A stretch of 64,000 bases of DNA from Arctopsyche grandis (lineage: Eukaryota; Arthropoda; Insecta; Trichoptera; Hydropsychidae), in assembly GCF_051622035.1 (NCBI RefSeq), contig NC_135357.1, positions 19,217,256-19,281,255 on the forward strand, written 5' to 3'. The translations under genes were made by a program, and so were the position numbers. Positions 40,180-52,502 of the stretch are shown piece by piece. Position 1 is the first letter of the stretch. Each line of letters opens with the position of its first letter. The notes below the pieces were generated by a model. The model did no database searches and had not been told where the DNA came from. It was given only the letters and a program-made list of their open reading frames with translations.

Positions 40180-41697
40180 ATGGCGGAAACCCACAGAAAA
40201 TCTGTTACAAATAATGAATCAATCATTGATTTATGTGCCAAGGGTATTAACACACTACCAAAATTAGAAATGGTAAATTTGCAGGTAATTTTAAAGATTA
40301 TATATTTGTGTGTTAGCTATTGTATTTGTGTATAAAACATTTTTTTAACTCATTTTTAGTTACTTTATATAGAAAATAATAAATTGAAAAAATTACCAGA
40401 AGATTTGTTTATCGCAGCTCCTTTATTGAAATGGTTAGACGTAAGGAATAATTTGATCGAAAAGATTCCATTATCGATAAAAAATCATGCAAATATTGAA
40501 ACAATACTTTTACAGAACAATAAAATATCTTACTTACCATATGAATTAGGTACAGTAAAAAAATTACAATATATTCAATTGAATGGAAATTCAATAATTT
40601 ACCCCAAGGAGAGTATAATTAAATTAGGTACGCCAGCTTTATTAAAATTTCTACGACTGCAATATGAACAAGAAAACGAGGTCAACACAATTTTAGATGA
40701 TTATAAATTCATTGATGTATCAATGAAACAATATGAACAGAAGAAAACGCAATCTTTCAATACTGACGAGTTATACGAACCACAAATAAAATTCGAAGAA
40801 GGTTTAAAATGCTTGAATGATAATTTGGCAAGTGAGCAAAATAAAAAAGTAAAACAAGAGCAAACCCAAAATAAACTTTTCGTAAAAAACTTACAACTAC
40901 CAGTTTTAAAAACCGAAAACATATCAACAAAAAATTCAAAAACAGAATTTTTGAAATCAAAGAGTTTAAAAACTAACAAATATTTGAAAAACAATATGGT
41001 GAAGTCAAATGAAGATCAGGTTATTTTGATCCAGAAAAATGTAATGAGAGACATTTGGTTAGAAGAGAAAAGAGAAATTTTAAATAAACGAGAAAAGGTT
41101 ATTCAAGATAGAAAGTAAGTTTTTAATTGTATAATATAAAACTCAGTAATTAATATACTCACATATGTATATATATAGCTAGTGTAAAAAAAATGGTTGC
41201 AGGTCTCTAGCAGCTCTCAAGAATTGGAGAAATGATTATAAAAATACTAAACTCATCGATCATCACACATATTATGCGTTAAACTTGTCTAACATACCAT
41301 ACGATATGGATTTGAATCATATAAAGATCTTAACAAGAGAAGACATAGAAAAGGATTTACCCGACAAATATAAAAAAAATATTTGTAAAAAACCAAATAA
41401 TTCTAAATCAAAATCACGAGAAAAGATGATTTTTCATTCGAAAATCGCTGAAGTATCAGAAAGCATGCGAACTGTTTTATCTGAGAATTATGATTGGACA
41501 CCAAGAACGGAAAAAAAAATTATTGGTTGTAAAATTAGAAAGGTACTTTCAATTTTTATATATTGTACATCTAACATATGTACATACATACATATGTCAA
41601 TTTTTATTAATTTCTTATAATTGTATTTTAATTTTAGTTAATAGACCTCAAAGACCAGATTGTGAGGTTAAAAACAGAGAACGACAGACAAACTTAA
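40180..41697 (+). CDS. Leucine-rich-repeat protein, LRRC27-like, four exons
   Basis: Exons 40180-40284, 40360-41114, 41203-41542 and 41638-41697 join in frame (1260 nt, 419 aa) with GT/AG borders. The N-terminal 35 residues (MAETHRKSVTNNESIIDLCA) lead into LRRs: LLYIENNKLKKLPEDLF, LKWLDVRNNLIEKIPLSI, IETILLQNNKISYLPYELG and LQYIQLNGNSI. LGTPALLKFLRLQYEQE then caps the repeats, as in LRRC27-type proteins. The middle is Lys/Glu-rich (EEKREILNKREKVIQDRK) and the end KLIDLKDQIVRLKTEND is a short coiled coil. No signal peptide, so probably cytoplasmic. The LRRC27 assignment rests on architecture and is moderate; function is not known from sequence. Confidence 0.8.
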
Positions 41698-42177
41698 TAA
41701 TTTATCAATTTGGTTTCAAAAAGTGTACTTACATACAGTAAAACTGACAATGTCAAAAATTAAAATAAATCCAACAATTAATATCATAAATCATATGTAT
41801 TTATTTATTTAAAATTTGTATAGGTATGACTTAAAAATTAGAACAATGTTGTGTAACTTTTTCTAGATTTTAAGAAAATGTGCATTTCGTGACTATATAA
41901 TAAGTGAATTGAAAGAATATACATATCAAAGCAAATTATAATCATGATTAACATTATAATAGTGTAGGTAATGTTAACAATATTTGAAATCAGACATGCC
42001 ATTACAAAATATGCTATGGTTATAAAATATAGACCATATCTATAATACAATCGAACAAGTTAATATGAGAACACATTAGATTCCAAACACAGTAAAATAA
42101 TTATTTTGTTAAAATACATATTAATTAGATATTATTTAACAATTTCAAACCATAAATATGAAACATAAACATTCAGC
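41698..42177. other. AT-rich interval
   Basis: Probably the 3'UTR of the LRR gene (plus) and of the small membrane gene (minus). A minus-strand hydrophobic open frame (42050-41838) has no supporting splice or family evidence. Confidence 0.4.
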
Positions 42178-42771
42178 TCATACACAGATTGAAGATCTCA
42201 GTCAAACGAAAAAAAGTAATATAAATATTATATTAAATATGTATTACCTTTTGCAAAATATTAAGAACAAACATAATGCAACCATTATAAAAATTACGTA
42301 TTCGATTACTGAATGTATACCGAATATAGCAAAAAAAGAAAATCATATATAATCATAAAACCATACATATAATATCAAGAATAGTCATAAATATATTAAA
42401 ATTAAAATAATTCTCACAAAAGATTGTTGATAATTTAGTTAATGCATACAAAAGCATTTTTTAATACATTTACCTATAATAAATTTATTTACGATACATT
42501 TATAGCTATTGTGCACTTTATCTATGAAAACTTTTGTCTTGGTGAATGGGCAGTGGAATAATTGTTTATCTTTACAACTTTGTATGATTATTTGTATCAT
42601 GTTAAAAAGGATGAAATTGCGAAAACATATTTTACCTTTAGATACATAAAAATAATTAAGATCCATAAATTCTGAATAATCGTTGAATTCATATTGTTCA
42701 CCATTTCGATTAACGCGAGGGATGGAGTTGGAGTTGGAGTTGAGCAAATGGTCAATGTTGGAAGACACCAT
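42178..42771 (-). CDS. Possible small tail-anchored membrane protein, four exons, unrecognised
   Basis: A first exon (42636-42771) starts MVSSNIDHLLNSNSNSIPRV and ends at an AAAG/GTAAAA donor. Exons 42474-42569, 42248-42308 and 42178-42196 have AG/GT borders and keep frame, giving 103 aa. The middle reads KQLFHCPFTKTKVFIDKVHN and the end holds one hydrophobic segment (VIFIMVALCLFLIFCKR) with a short basic tail, so a tail-anchored protein is plausible. It begins about 105 bp after the OGA stop on the same strand. I do not recognise the family. The first exon is the most believable part; the others depend on weak acceptors and AT-rich sequence. Confidence 0.4.
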
Positions 42772-42876
42772 TCTTATTATCTTTTCGCGAGTTGGTTTTG
42801 AAAAATATGCGTTTTCAAAATGTACACATTTGTTTATAGATAAAATAGAGAAGGCTTGAATGGCGATTTTTTTTTG

Positions 42877-43332
42877 CTAAAAAGTTCTCCCCAAATAAGT
42901 GTGATTGTTGGCACTGTCTTGATTAAGTTCAGCAAATCCTAATTTTGTATAAAATTGATTGAGGTAATGATCGGATGTATTGATACAAACGTGAACACCA
43001 AAAGAACCTAAAATATACACAATTTTTAATTACTTAATAAAATATAAGGCGGCAAAGGAAACCAATTATGTATTTTTAATCCATAAACACGGAAAGTACA
43101 GTTTGCTTATTTATGGGATTTAAACTAAACATACTAATGTCCATCCGGTGAAGAATGACACTTAGGTAAAACGCATAAGCTGTCCTTTTCGACCAATGGC
43201 ATTTCGCGCGTAGTGTTCTACTGTCTGCACGAAATGCTATTGGTCGAGAGGCGGTGAGGGAGATAGCATGTACGTTTTTTTCCTAAGTCTCTTCCTAGAG
43301 CGGACCAAGTATATATGTACATATAGTTATTA

Positions 43333-43364
<32 letters not shown>

Positions 43365-46300
43365 AAATAATTGGTTGACTTTTAATAATTGATACAAACG
43401 CAATTGAAACAAATATGTAATAAATGATTTCATACCACTGGCACGAAGTGCAGCTAACAAAGCAGTAACTAGTCGTTTGGGAGCAGAATGATCATTACAC
43501 ATAGGAAGAATATAGCATTGCATCACAGCTGGATGGAAACGATGTACCAGATCTGGTAGTGTGTATTTGAATTGATAGAAACTTTGAATGTATGTCTAAA
43601 AATTATAAACAAATTGTTTAAATGATTGGTTTGTTTTATTATGAAGATGGAATAAATCACAAAATTTAAAATGACCTTGACGAATGAATCAATTGAACTT
43701 TGTGAATTCATAAGTTTTGGAGGATATTTGCGTCTCATGCGAGGGGCCCATTCAAGTTCGCATCTACGTTGAAATATTTTGATATCTGGAGCAGCACAAG
43801 CATATCCCAAAACTTCCCCAGGTTCACCTTCAATTACCATACAATGTTCCGGTAAAAGTGACAAATACGGATCCACCAACCTGAAAATATAAATAGAAAA
43901 TATATAATTTTTATTTGATATTTTTATAACGGAGTTGAAAAAAGAATCGGAAAATAATATTTTACTTGTCCGCAGGCAAAGTTTGAAGGTCAGGTGGAAA
44001 AAGTTCTGAACAGTCCATCCCATCTTTGCAAGTTTTATGACAAATTTTTCGTATCTGTGTAGAATTGACTCAAATTAGTTTACATTTTTTTATATATTAA
44101 AAATCAGTCAATTCTCAAATTTTATTTGTATTTACTTGATCCTTATCGGATTCTATGTAAGGCCTTATCGTATACAACTCAGATGTGGGTGACGTAGGAG
44201 GCCTATATGCTAAAAGATCATTGCCATTATCAATAGGAATCAGTCTTTGAAGATCCGCTGTAAGCCCTCCACGGAATACCCACGGTTCCTGATCACCAGA
44301 CATAAATGCCTCCTTCCAACCGTTTGAAAACCCTGGAATTAAATTAAATTGATCGAATATTTATAATTGTCACTACGCACAACATTGAAATATTAATAAC
44401 GTTATGCTTACAAGTATAGCTTCCTTGAGTGTAGTGGCAAATATTAGGAGGGAATTTCGCTAATGCTATAATAGACATAAAAATAATAATTAACAATTAA
44501 TAATAAACAAATACAATAGTTACATCAACAGGAGTTAGTAAAAGAATATAAATTTCGACAGTTGACGTGTTAATTATAATTGATAAGTACATACATATGT
44601 ATATTAAAGGGATGTATTGTATTGCATTTGTTTTTATTATATTTATAAAATGTAGGCATATATGTACATATTAATAATATGAGAATTTAAGGTGTTATAC
44701 CTTGAACATGTAATGACATTGTAGAGGAAAAAAGCATTTCCATTCAAAAGCATTATTTTTAAGTGAACATAACGCAATCAATATAAAGCAACCTGAAAAC
44801 ATTCAAAATATTTCCACCGGTTCTTTAATTTTGAAAAGCACTCTCTTTAATGAGCAAAGTATAATACAATAAATCTTCTATAAATGTCCTAAAATGGAAA
44901 TGTGATGATTGGAAATCAAGTGGCATGACTGGCATGCCAAGAAAAGCCTAGAAAAAACAACAATAGAAAGGCAAACAATCAAACGAAGTTGCTCCCATCA
45001 CTTTTGACGACTGTTTGGTGTGTTCAAAAGCTTTTATAAAAAAACAACAAAAAAATAAAAGAAACATGTAGTGCTGCTCTATATTCTTGAGAAAAGAATT
45101 TGATGAGTTGAATGTGTTACCGAGCCACTTGACGTATGAGTGAAGGATGCCCACGACTGCACGCAAGTCCCAAACATATCCACAGATGTCATGCAGAAGC
45201 TCCCTGTTGTTGCATTGGGATAGGCGCCGTGCCAGCTGCCCAACTCGTTCACATAGGTTGTTGAATTTTTGTGCATGCCCATGCCACTCCTGGTACTGAT
45301 ACAATCAATACAAAAATGGCAAATTAATTAAAATATCTGCAATACTGCTCCAGTCACTGACAAATCGGAACCAACATTCATAGTACATGTTTCAATATAA
45401 AATAACAATAATTTCGAACAAAACATTTGATTACATATACATATACTGGTCTCAACACACAAACTTCGGTTGTGTAGATATGTATGTATATTATTTCCAT
45501 TTGTAATGGCCAAGTTGTTAGAGCAGAGCATCTTAACCTGTGTGCCGCGGCAATATTTGTTCCCCGAACAGCACTTCGGCCTAATGCGTGCGAGTGAGAT
45601 CGCGGGTGATGGAGAAAACCGATGTTAGTTAGCGTTTTGTCACCTATGCATATACGGAATAACTAACGACTGTAAAATAATATACAGTCTAGGAATAACT
45701 AGTAGCTGACAAACTCTACGAGTCGTACGATGTTCGTACGAGTCGTACATCGGGTTAAGATGCCTTGTGTTAGTGTATGAAATGTAAAAAAATAGCACGC
45801 GGTTATGGTGATTGATGGTAATATTGCTATTATTAGTACAGGTAACCAGATCTAGGATGCAATGGAAACTAATCAACAATCGTATAAATATATTATAAAC
45901 ACACGTGTAGCATGAATGCAATTCATATGTATATATAAAAAATGTACGAGTATAAAACTGCATGTAAATTTAATTTCTAAAAGTGCTATGATTCACTGCT
46001 GTGTGCTATATTAGAGCATGTAAGCTTTTGGGAAAATCACATAGGCTTTAAGCAAATACATATAGGTAGTTAATGTATACGAGGCTTTGTTCTTCTTCAG
46101 TCGCTTTTTCAATATTGAGGTATCTGCAGCTTTATAAAAATACATATTCCAATATTCACGCTATAAATAATAATAAAACAAGCATTTGTAGAGAAAATCG
46201 AATTTATAAAACACAAATTTCAAATGAAAGTTTTCCATGTTAAAGTATGTATATATCATACAAAATTTGAACAAATATATAAATAGTTTGGTATTAATGT

Positions 46301-49300
46301 GTACAAAAATGACGAAATCATGTGTTCAAAATATTCATAAATAATTGATTCTAAATTTCATATTAATTTAATTTAAATAGATCATAGTTAAGATAGCTTA
46401 TAGTCTCGACTATGATATATTACTAAAAATAATGAACACACATATGTATGTATTGATTCAACTTTAATGCCTCCACTTTGGCCGAATCTCAACAAAAAAA
46501 CTACATACATACATGTAGGCGTTGCGCATTTTGCAATCTTTTCCTGCACAAAATTTTTGTCACATAATTGTCCCAACATTAAGAGAAACCATTAAAGTGC
46601 AGTTTATTTCATATGAAATGTTTCATACTGATTTTGATATACATAGTGTTGTGATTGATTTTATGAAATTAGCAATGGAAATTAAAAATGGATTGATTTT
46701 CAATAACATGTAAAAACTTTAAAAGTGAAATTAAAATGTTTTTTAAATGAGACAATTGCTTGAAGCTCACCAATGTTGGGCGATTTTGCCATACGTAGAG
46801 ATTCACCGCATCTTAAATAAGTTGATAGAATACAATAAAAACAAAATAAACTATTTTAAAAGAACATTGGCAGCCGCAATAAAATATTGAGTAATACAAG
46901 GGACATTCTGCAAGGCAAGGCTGAAATTTTATTATTGAGAATATATCAAAAACATTAGTAATTCGATGCACGGCATACACTTGAAAGATGTTCTGAATAG
47001 TCTGTAAAGTTTTACATATGTAATGATTAATTTCTGTAAAATTAATGCTGTAATTAACATTATTCAGATACTGAATGAGCTCACAATGGAAGAGCAAAAT
47101 AATAAAAGGTTTGCTGAAATTCAAATTGTTAAAAATTTAGCAATGTGAACATGAAATATTAGTGAGCTTATTATTCAATCCCACATACAATAAAACGTTT
47201 CATTTAATGATCATAAAGTTTAGAATATATGCATAAAAAATTTGTAAATATGTATGTATATCTGTTCTGTGATTACTAACTTCAGATTTGTTCACTACTC
47301 CTTTTCTGGCTCCCTGTGAAGAGTTTTTACCGAGTCCAATCAAAACAGGCGCATTGCATTTGAGCCAATTAAATTCTTGCAAAAGTTTTAAGGCTTGGCT
47401 TCCATGCTCAAATGGAAGGTAGAATAAATCACACAGTAACATTAAATCATCCACAGTCAAATTATCATCAGAACTAAAATTGAATCAAAATTAAAAATTT
47501 CAATTCGAAATATTTTATGTACAATGTAATTAATATAAAAAAGCGAACACGTTACTTTGTATGTAGTTCGACAACCATTTCATTTTTTGAGTGATTAATA
47601 ATGGATTCCACTTGCATTGCTCCATTCTGAAAATGAATTAATATTAAAACATAATGTATACATGTATTTACATACGATATGCAGATATGTATGTACATAA
47701 GTGTTCAGATATTTTTAAACATTTTATATTAATTACAAATGCCGTAGATAAAATAAATATAAAAATTGAACTAAATCGAGATTTTCTTTACAAAAAACTT
47801 TTCTTTATAATAATTGTTTTAGTTTGATTGTTATAAATTATATATACAAATTGTTATAAAATAAAACCTCGCTGGATTCATCTGTCATCACAACATCAAT
47901 ATCTTGATTGGGACTTCCTAAATCAATATTATTCATTTCTTTCTGATGCTGCTGACTTGAATTTTCAGAATTGATAGTTGAAGGGGCTGTCTCTTGTTCA
48001 GGCGTATACTCCATAGCCGTTTCAGAATTATTATTAGGACTCAGTTCTGTAAATGTTTAATACTGTTTATTGTTATGTACTATTTATGTATTAAAAAAAA
48101 ACTTATAATGACCTTCTATGCTCATAGCACCGTTTGTTAATTCTTTATGTTCATCTCTATCATCAACAGTTACATTGGTATTATTATCTTCATTGATAGT
48201 TTGAGCTCCATCTTTCATGTTATTTTTGTGCCCATTGTTTGATATTAATGTTTCTTCATCTGCATTTGCATTAATTTTAGTTTCAATGGCAGCAGTATTT
48301 TTTACATCTTCAACGGTGGTAGAATTTATTTCAGATTCATTTGATTCAATATTATATTCCTTAGTAATTATTTCTAAAGCAAGTTTAGAATTTTCGGATT
48401 CAATGTCACCGAAAGATTTCAAATCCATTATAGGGACAGAAATTGTGGTGACAGGTATTTCTGAAGGTAAAGCCATATTCGAACTTACAAGGGGCGGTAT
48501 TGGATTAGGTATTGATTCATTTGTGATGACTTTTGTTGCAGATACTAGAGAATTCATTATCGGATTGGGAATTGGGTTGAAATTTTCTGCAGATATCTGC
48601 AATTTAAAGTTGGTTAAAAAATGAATAACATTCACCAAATGACAATTAAATACATGCAAAGAAAATATCTTACTGTAGTGCAAATATCAGCTAGAGCTTG
48701 TAATTGGCTAGTATTAACCGTTGGAATCGTACCAGAAGCCATAGATGTAGTACAATTATTCATAGTGGCAGTCGTTGTTGTTAAGGACATACACGTATTA
48801 ACTGACGGAATAATGGGTATAATCGGTACTGCAGCTACTAAAATAGTTTCATAGAAAAACAATGTTCATATATTTTGATTTGTAATATGATATCATAGTT
48901 AAACCAATGCTTACTATTGACAATAGGTTGTGGTTTCGCTATAGGCCCAAAAGCAATTTTTTCTATTGCGAACTCTGGAAGCCACTCAGCAACGGCTTCT
49001 CTAAGTATACAAACGAAAATTTTATAATTAATGTCAAAGTATGATGAAAAATTTCGTATGCGTTTTATATCAAAACATAAATTAGCTAGATAATTAGTCT
49101 ATCATACGATTACAAATATCGATATATACATTATCACATTATAAGACTCATGCATTGCATAATTTTCAATGCATCTTCATTGGACATTAGTGGGGATTCA
49201 TCTTCCTTAGAATCTTCAATAACTAAATTGTTACTAGAGATTTATTTCTAGTGAAGTATCATTAGTCTCCCCAATGGCTACATCTTCATTTACATACCCA

Positions 49301-52210
49301 AATTCAGCAAAAAAATAATCCCTATTAAAATATAGTTATAAATTTCTTTAACTACTGCATTTTCTGTTTTTTGTACATTTTATGAAACAATACGTAATAA
49401 TTTTTGGGCATTGCATGCAATCGTACGACAATCATCTAAAATGGACCACTTTTTTTGTTGATGTCATCGAGGGTGGACTCATTATGAGTTACTGTTGAAA
49501 ATATGAATGTACTAATTTCTCATAGTGAAATTTCAAATTCTTAATAATACCTTGGTGTAATGGTTGTAAATAAAGTAATTCTCTGTACTCTTGGTACATC
49601 ATGCCAGGATTAATAAATAACTATATTTGATCTTAATATTACGTAATTTAATGTACAGATGCAGCTATGCACTTTTCTGGACCATTTTTATATGCATGTA
49701 GTTGCTTTTGAGTAATTTGTAAATGCTGAAGAGAATGCATAAGAATTACCTAAGGGCTTGTCTATGATGATAAACATGTTTATTAATACAAATGGGTGTA
49801 TCTTCATCACCATCTTCAGAACCTTCTTGTTCCAATTTAATTTCAGCTGCTATACTGTTGGCTGTAAAATATTGATATTTAAAATAAGTTATAGGTTTTT
49901 TTAAATCATACACAGATTGAATGAAAAAATAAAATAAATCATTAACCATTTGTATTGGCATCTATACTGCAATTGGCCCAATGGGCAAGCGTTCTTATTG
50001 GCACCATATTGGCATTGTATTCGCAGTTTGGATTTGAAAGAACGCCTCGCAGCAAAGGAATTAATTCTGGAGATCTACCCATATACGGCCCTAAAATTAA
50101 AATACAATTTATGTAGAGTAATTTCAAAATTGTTAATATTGAAATATGTGTAGATCACGATAGTATATGAGACCTAAGAACATTCTTTTTTGATCATAAT
50201 CGTTAGCGTGAAGGTTATCCCAAATAACAGGTGGTCTTCTTAAAACTCCGGTTATTTCTTCTATACAAGCAGTTGTCAAAACTTTAGATATAACTTTTGG
50301 CCCTACAAAAAAAGTATGGATAAATGATTAAAATTAATATATCAATGTTTTCAGTTTGTATGTAAATATTATAGATTCTTATTACCAGTCCACATAATAT
50401 CAATATCAGCGGAAAGTCTTGAACCAAGTGTTGAAAGATATTCTGATGTAGTTACAGATGGAAGTGCCCTAGTTCCACAATACTGTGTAGGACATAAAAG
50501 AAATCTTATAGCCGCTCCACCCAAATGCTGTTGAATTTCATTTGTAATAGAAACCTGGAAGTAAATTTTAAAATATTTTGAGCAGGGTGGGAATGACTGA
50601 ATTGGTGTATTAATTTTTATATATTAATATACTTGTGCGTGGGCAAAGCTTTGGAATACATCCTTATCAGCCTCACTCATTTCAGATTCGATATCATCAA
50701 AAAGTAAGGCAAAAGCCATACATCCAAATTGAGAAACCTGAGTCGAAAAAAAAAGTTAATTCCAAATTTAATACAATACATATAAATTTCTAAATTTTAA
50801 TACAACAAACGTGTAACTGTTAGATGCTTACTTGTTCAAGCTTCCGTTTAAGCGATGTGATTTCCTTTTGATTGCTGTATGTTATATCTAATCCTGGTGA
50901 CAATGCATAATAGAAAGTGATACCTTGAGCTTTTGCAGCATTTATCAGTCCTGTTAAATGCTCCGCTTCTTCTACAGTATATAGTTCTCTCCAATATGCA
51001 CGGTGCTTATAATCATCTTTTGGTGCATAGACATAGGAATTCATACCCCATTTTTTCATTCTGGGAATTAGAACATTAAATATAAACTTTGATTTGATCT
51101 CTTGACGATAATAATTTTCTTTAAAAACATAATGTTTAAATATGTAAAACAAAATTGCCCAAAGGAAAGACGAACAAAAATTGGATAGGATAATCTTAAA
51201 AAATTTGTAACAATACCGTTACCCTTTGCCTGCAGCAACTTTCCTGGTACTTTTTTAGCGAGTTTGTAAACCGAGTTTTCGACTATATACATGTACATAT
51301 ATTATACATATATATCAGTGTCGTGCGCTGAAATTCTCTCTCTCTTTGTCGTACAGCCTTACTTTATGTGCACGAGCAGGATACAAGAGGAACAGGCTGT
51401 TCCTCTTGTATCCTGTTCGTGCAAATTAAGTAAGGCTGTACGACAAAAAGAGAGAGAATTTCAGCGCAAGCCACTGATATATATACATTTTAAGATTTAT
51501 TCTAGTGACCAAATATGTCAATTGATACCTGAAGTATTTTTTTAAATAATGAATCACAACTGAATTTTTTTTTAACACAGAAAGTTACGCCATTCTCGCT
51601 ACTGACATTTTATGCATGACTTTTATAGGGTTCAATCGCGGGCAAAGGGTTAAAGGTTTAAATAGAATGTTTGAAACCCTTTTTTTTTAAAAAATTCAAC
51701 ATAATGACAAATTTTAAGGTGTCGCGTGACCAGCACATAATGTATGAAATGCTAAAGATACTTACTTTTGAAAAAGATCTTTCCGTTGTTCTGTTGTCCA
51801 TGGTCGACCATAGAAACCTAACCAACAAAAATATACATATTTTAAAATAAGAATCGAGGGTTTACTAAAAATTGTTCAGAAAAAAAGACTCGGTTGAAAT
51901 CTCTATTTGCGCTGTTTGTTGGTTTATTTTGATTCATTAAAATCTGTTCTACTTTTCATTCTCTATTGTGGACCACAGCTTGAACTTTTCTTAAATTGAT
52001 TAAAAGATTTTCTATTTTTTTCCTATTATGTACCACAGCTTAAGCGTTTTTTTTTAATTTGTTATGAAATAGCTTCGATGTTGAGCAACAAATAATTAAT
52101 ATTTGATTGATTATAGAGAAGATGGTGATGAGGAGAATTTAACCTTCAACGACTCCGCAGATGAAATTGTGTGGTGAATCGTTGCCGGTAGAGCTGTCTA
52201 TCGTTGCCAT
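42877..52210 (-). CDS. Oga: Protein O-GlcNAcase (OGA), about 21 exons
   Basis: Removes O-linked GlcNAc from Ser/Thr of nuclear and cytoplasmic proteins (GH84 hydrolase). The first exon (52144-52210) encodes [23 protein letters not shown]; exon 2 (about 51765-51818) adds [15 protein letters not shown]. The catalytic domain continues with [20 protein letters not shown] (exon near 50831-51061) and [13 protein letters not shown], whose Asp-Asp pair is the catalytic dyad. Then [28 protein letters not shown] and [19 protein letters not shown]. Exons 49003-47866 encode a Ser/Thr/Asn-rich disordered linker, longer than in human. The stalk follows ([39 protein letters not shown]), then [20 protein letters not shown] and the GNAT-like C-terminal domain, ending [10 protein letters not shown]. 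Estimated length about 1,070 aa. The exon ending NKSE (about 47286) joins directly to YQEWHG (about 45294) across a 2-kb intron. Confidence 0.94.
45524..45767. mobile_element. hAT-type MITE, 244 bp, in an OGA intron
   Basis: Inverted ends CAGAGCATCTTAACC and CAAGGCATCTTAACC. The flanks TGTTAGAG and TGTTAGTG match at 7 of 8 bases. The interior includes GTGTGCCGCGGCAATATTTG and tandem GAGTCGTACGATGTTCGTAC. No transposase. Confidence 0.7.
49145..49620 (-). pseudogene. pogo/Tigger-like transposase remnant in an OGA intron
   Basis: On the minus strand, [20 protein letters not shown] followed by [10 protein letters not shown] matches the DDE-domain block LLQPLDQGIIKxFKxxYRK of pogo/Tigger transposases, then a stop. 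Further down, in other frames, STLDDINKK and [20 protein letters not shown] with KIMQCMSL resemble the Tigger tail. Several stops and shifts; no terminal repeats located. An old DNA-transposon fossil between the exons ending HHRQALR and starting [10 protein letters not shown]. Confidence 0.6.
51316..51476. mobile_element. Foldback MITE, 161 bp, in OGA intron 2
   Basis: Nearly perfect inverted arms: CAGTGTCGTGCGCTGAAATT and CAGTGGCTTGCGCTGAAATT, each continuing into CTCTCTCTT..GTCGTACAGCCTTACTT, and a palindromic core AGGATACAAGAGGAACAG. Flanked by ATATATAT on both sides, which suits a hAT 8-bp duplication but is low complexity. The core matches the interior of the element at 20489. Confidence 0.75.
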
Positions 52211-52502
52211 CTTCTACTGGCAGACGTCCGAAACGAGCAATACTACTCCCGAGTATCGGTTGAAGAATGACGACCGAATCAACTGACAGCTGGCTATCGA
52301 GCATGTCCGTTGCCCGGTTTTATCCACTGCTGCCAACCAGCCTTGTTTCGTTCATAATTTTATGGAATTTGTTATTGGGCTCCAATATATATTCCGATGT
52401 ATGCTCATATGTATATTCCGATCTCAACTTTGAATCTGAATCTTACTCTAATTATAATTAAAAATATAATATACATTTTTGGCCATTTTCTGACACATAC
52501 AG
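52211..52502. promoter_or_regulatory. OGA upstream region
   Basis: Directly before the OGA ATG, with GCAGACGTCCGAAACGAGCAA (near 52221) and no TATA box. AT-rich by 52380. The start of the second RTE copy follows. Confidence 0.4.

Noticed and set aside
41838-42050. Hydrophobic minus-strand frame MYYRYGLYFITIAYF...
   Set aside because: AT-rich DNA easily gives Ile/Tyr/Phe-rich frames; no family match or clear splice link to the small gene upstream.
46772-46811. Possible OGA micro-exon ([13 protein letters not shown])
   Set aside because: It needs a phase that the preceding exon (ending NKSE, phase 0) does not supply; skipping it matches the human OGA stalk.
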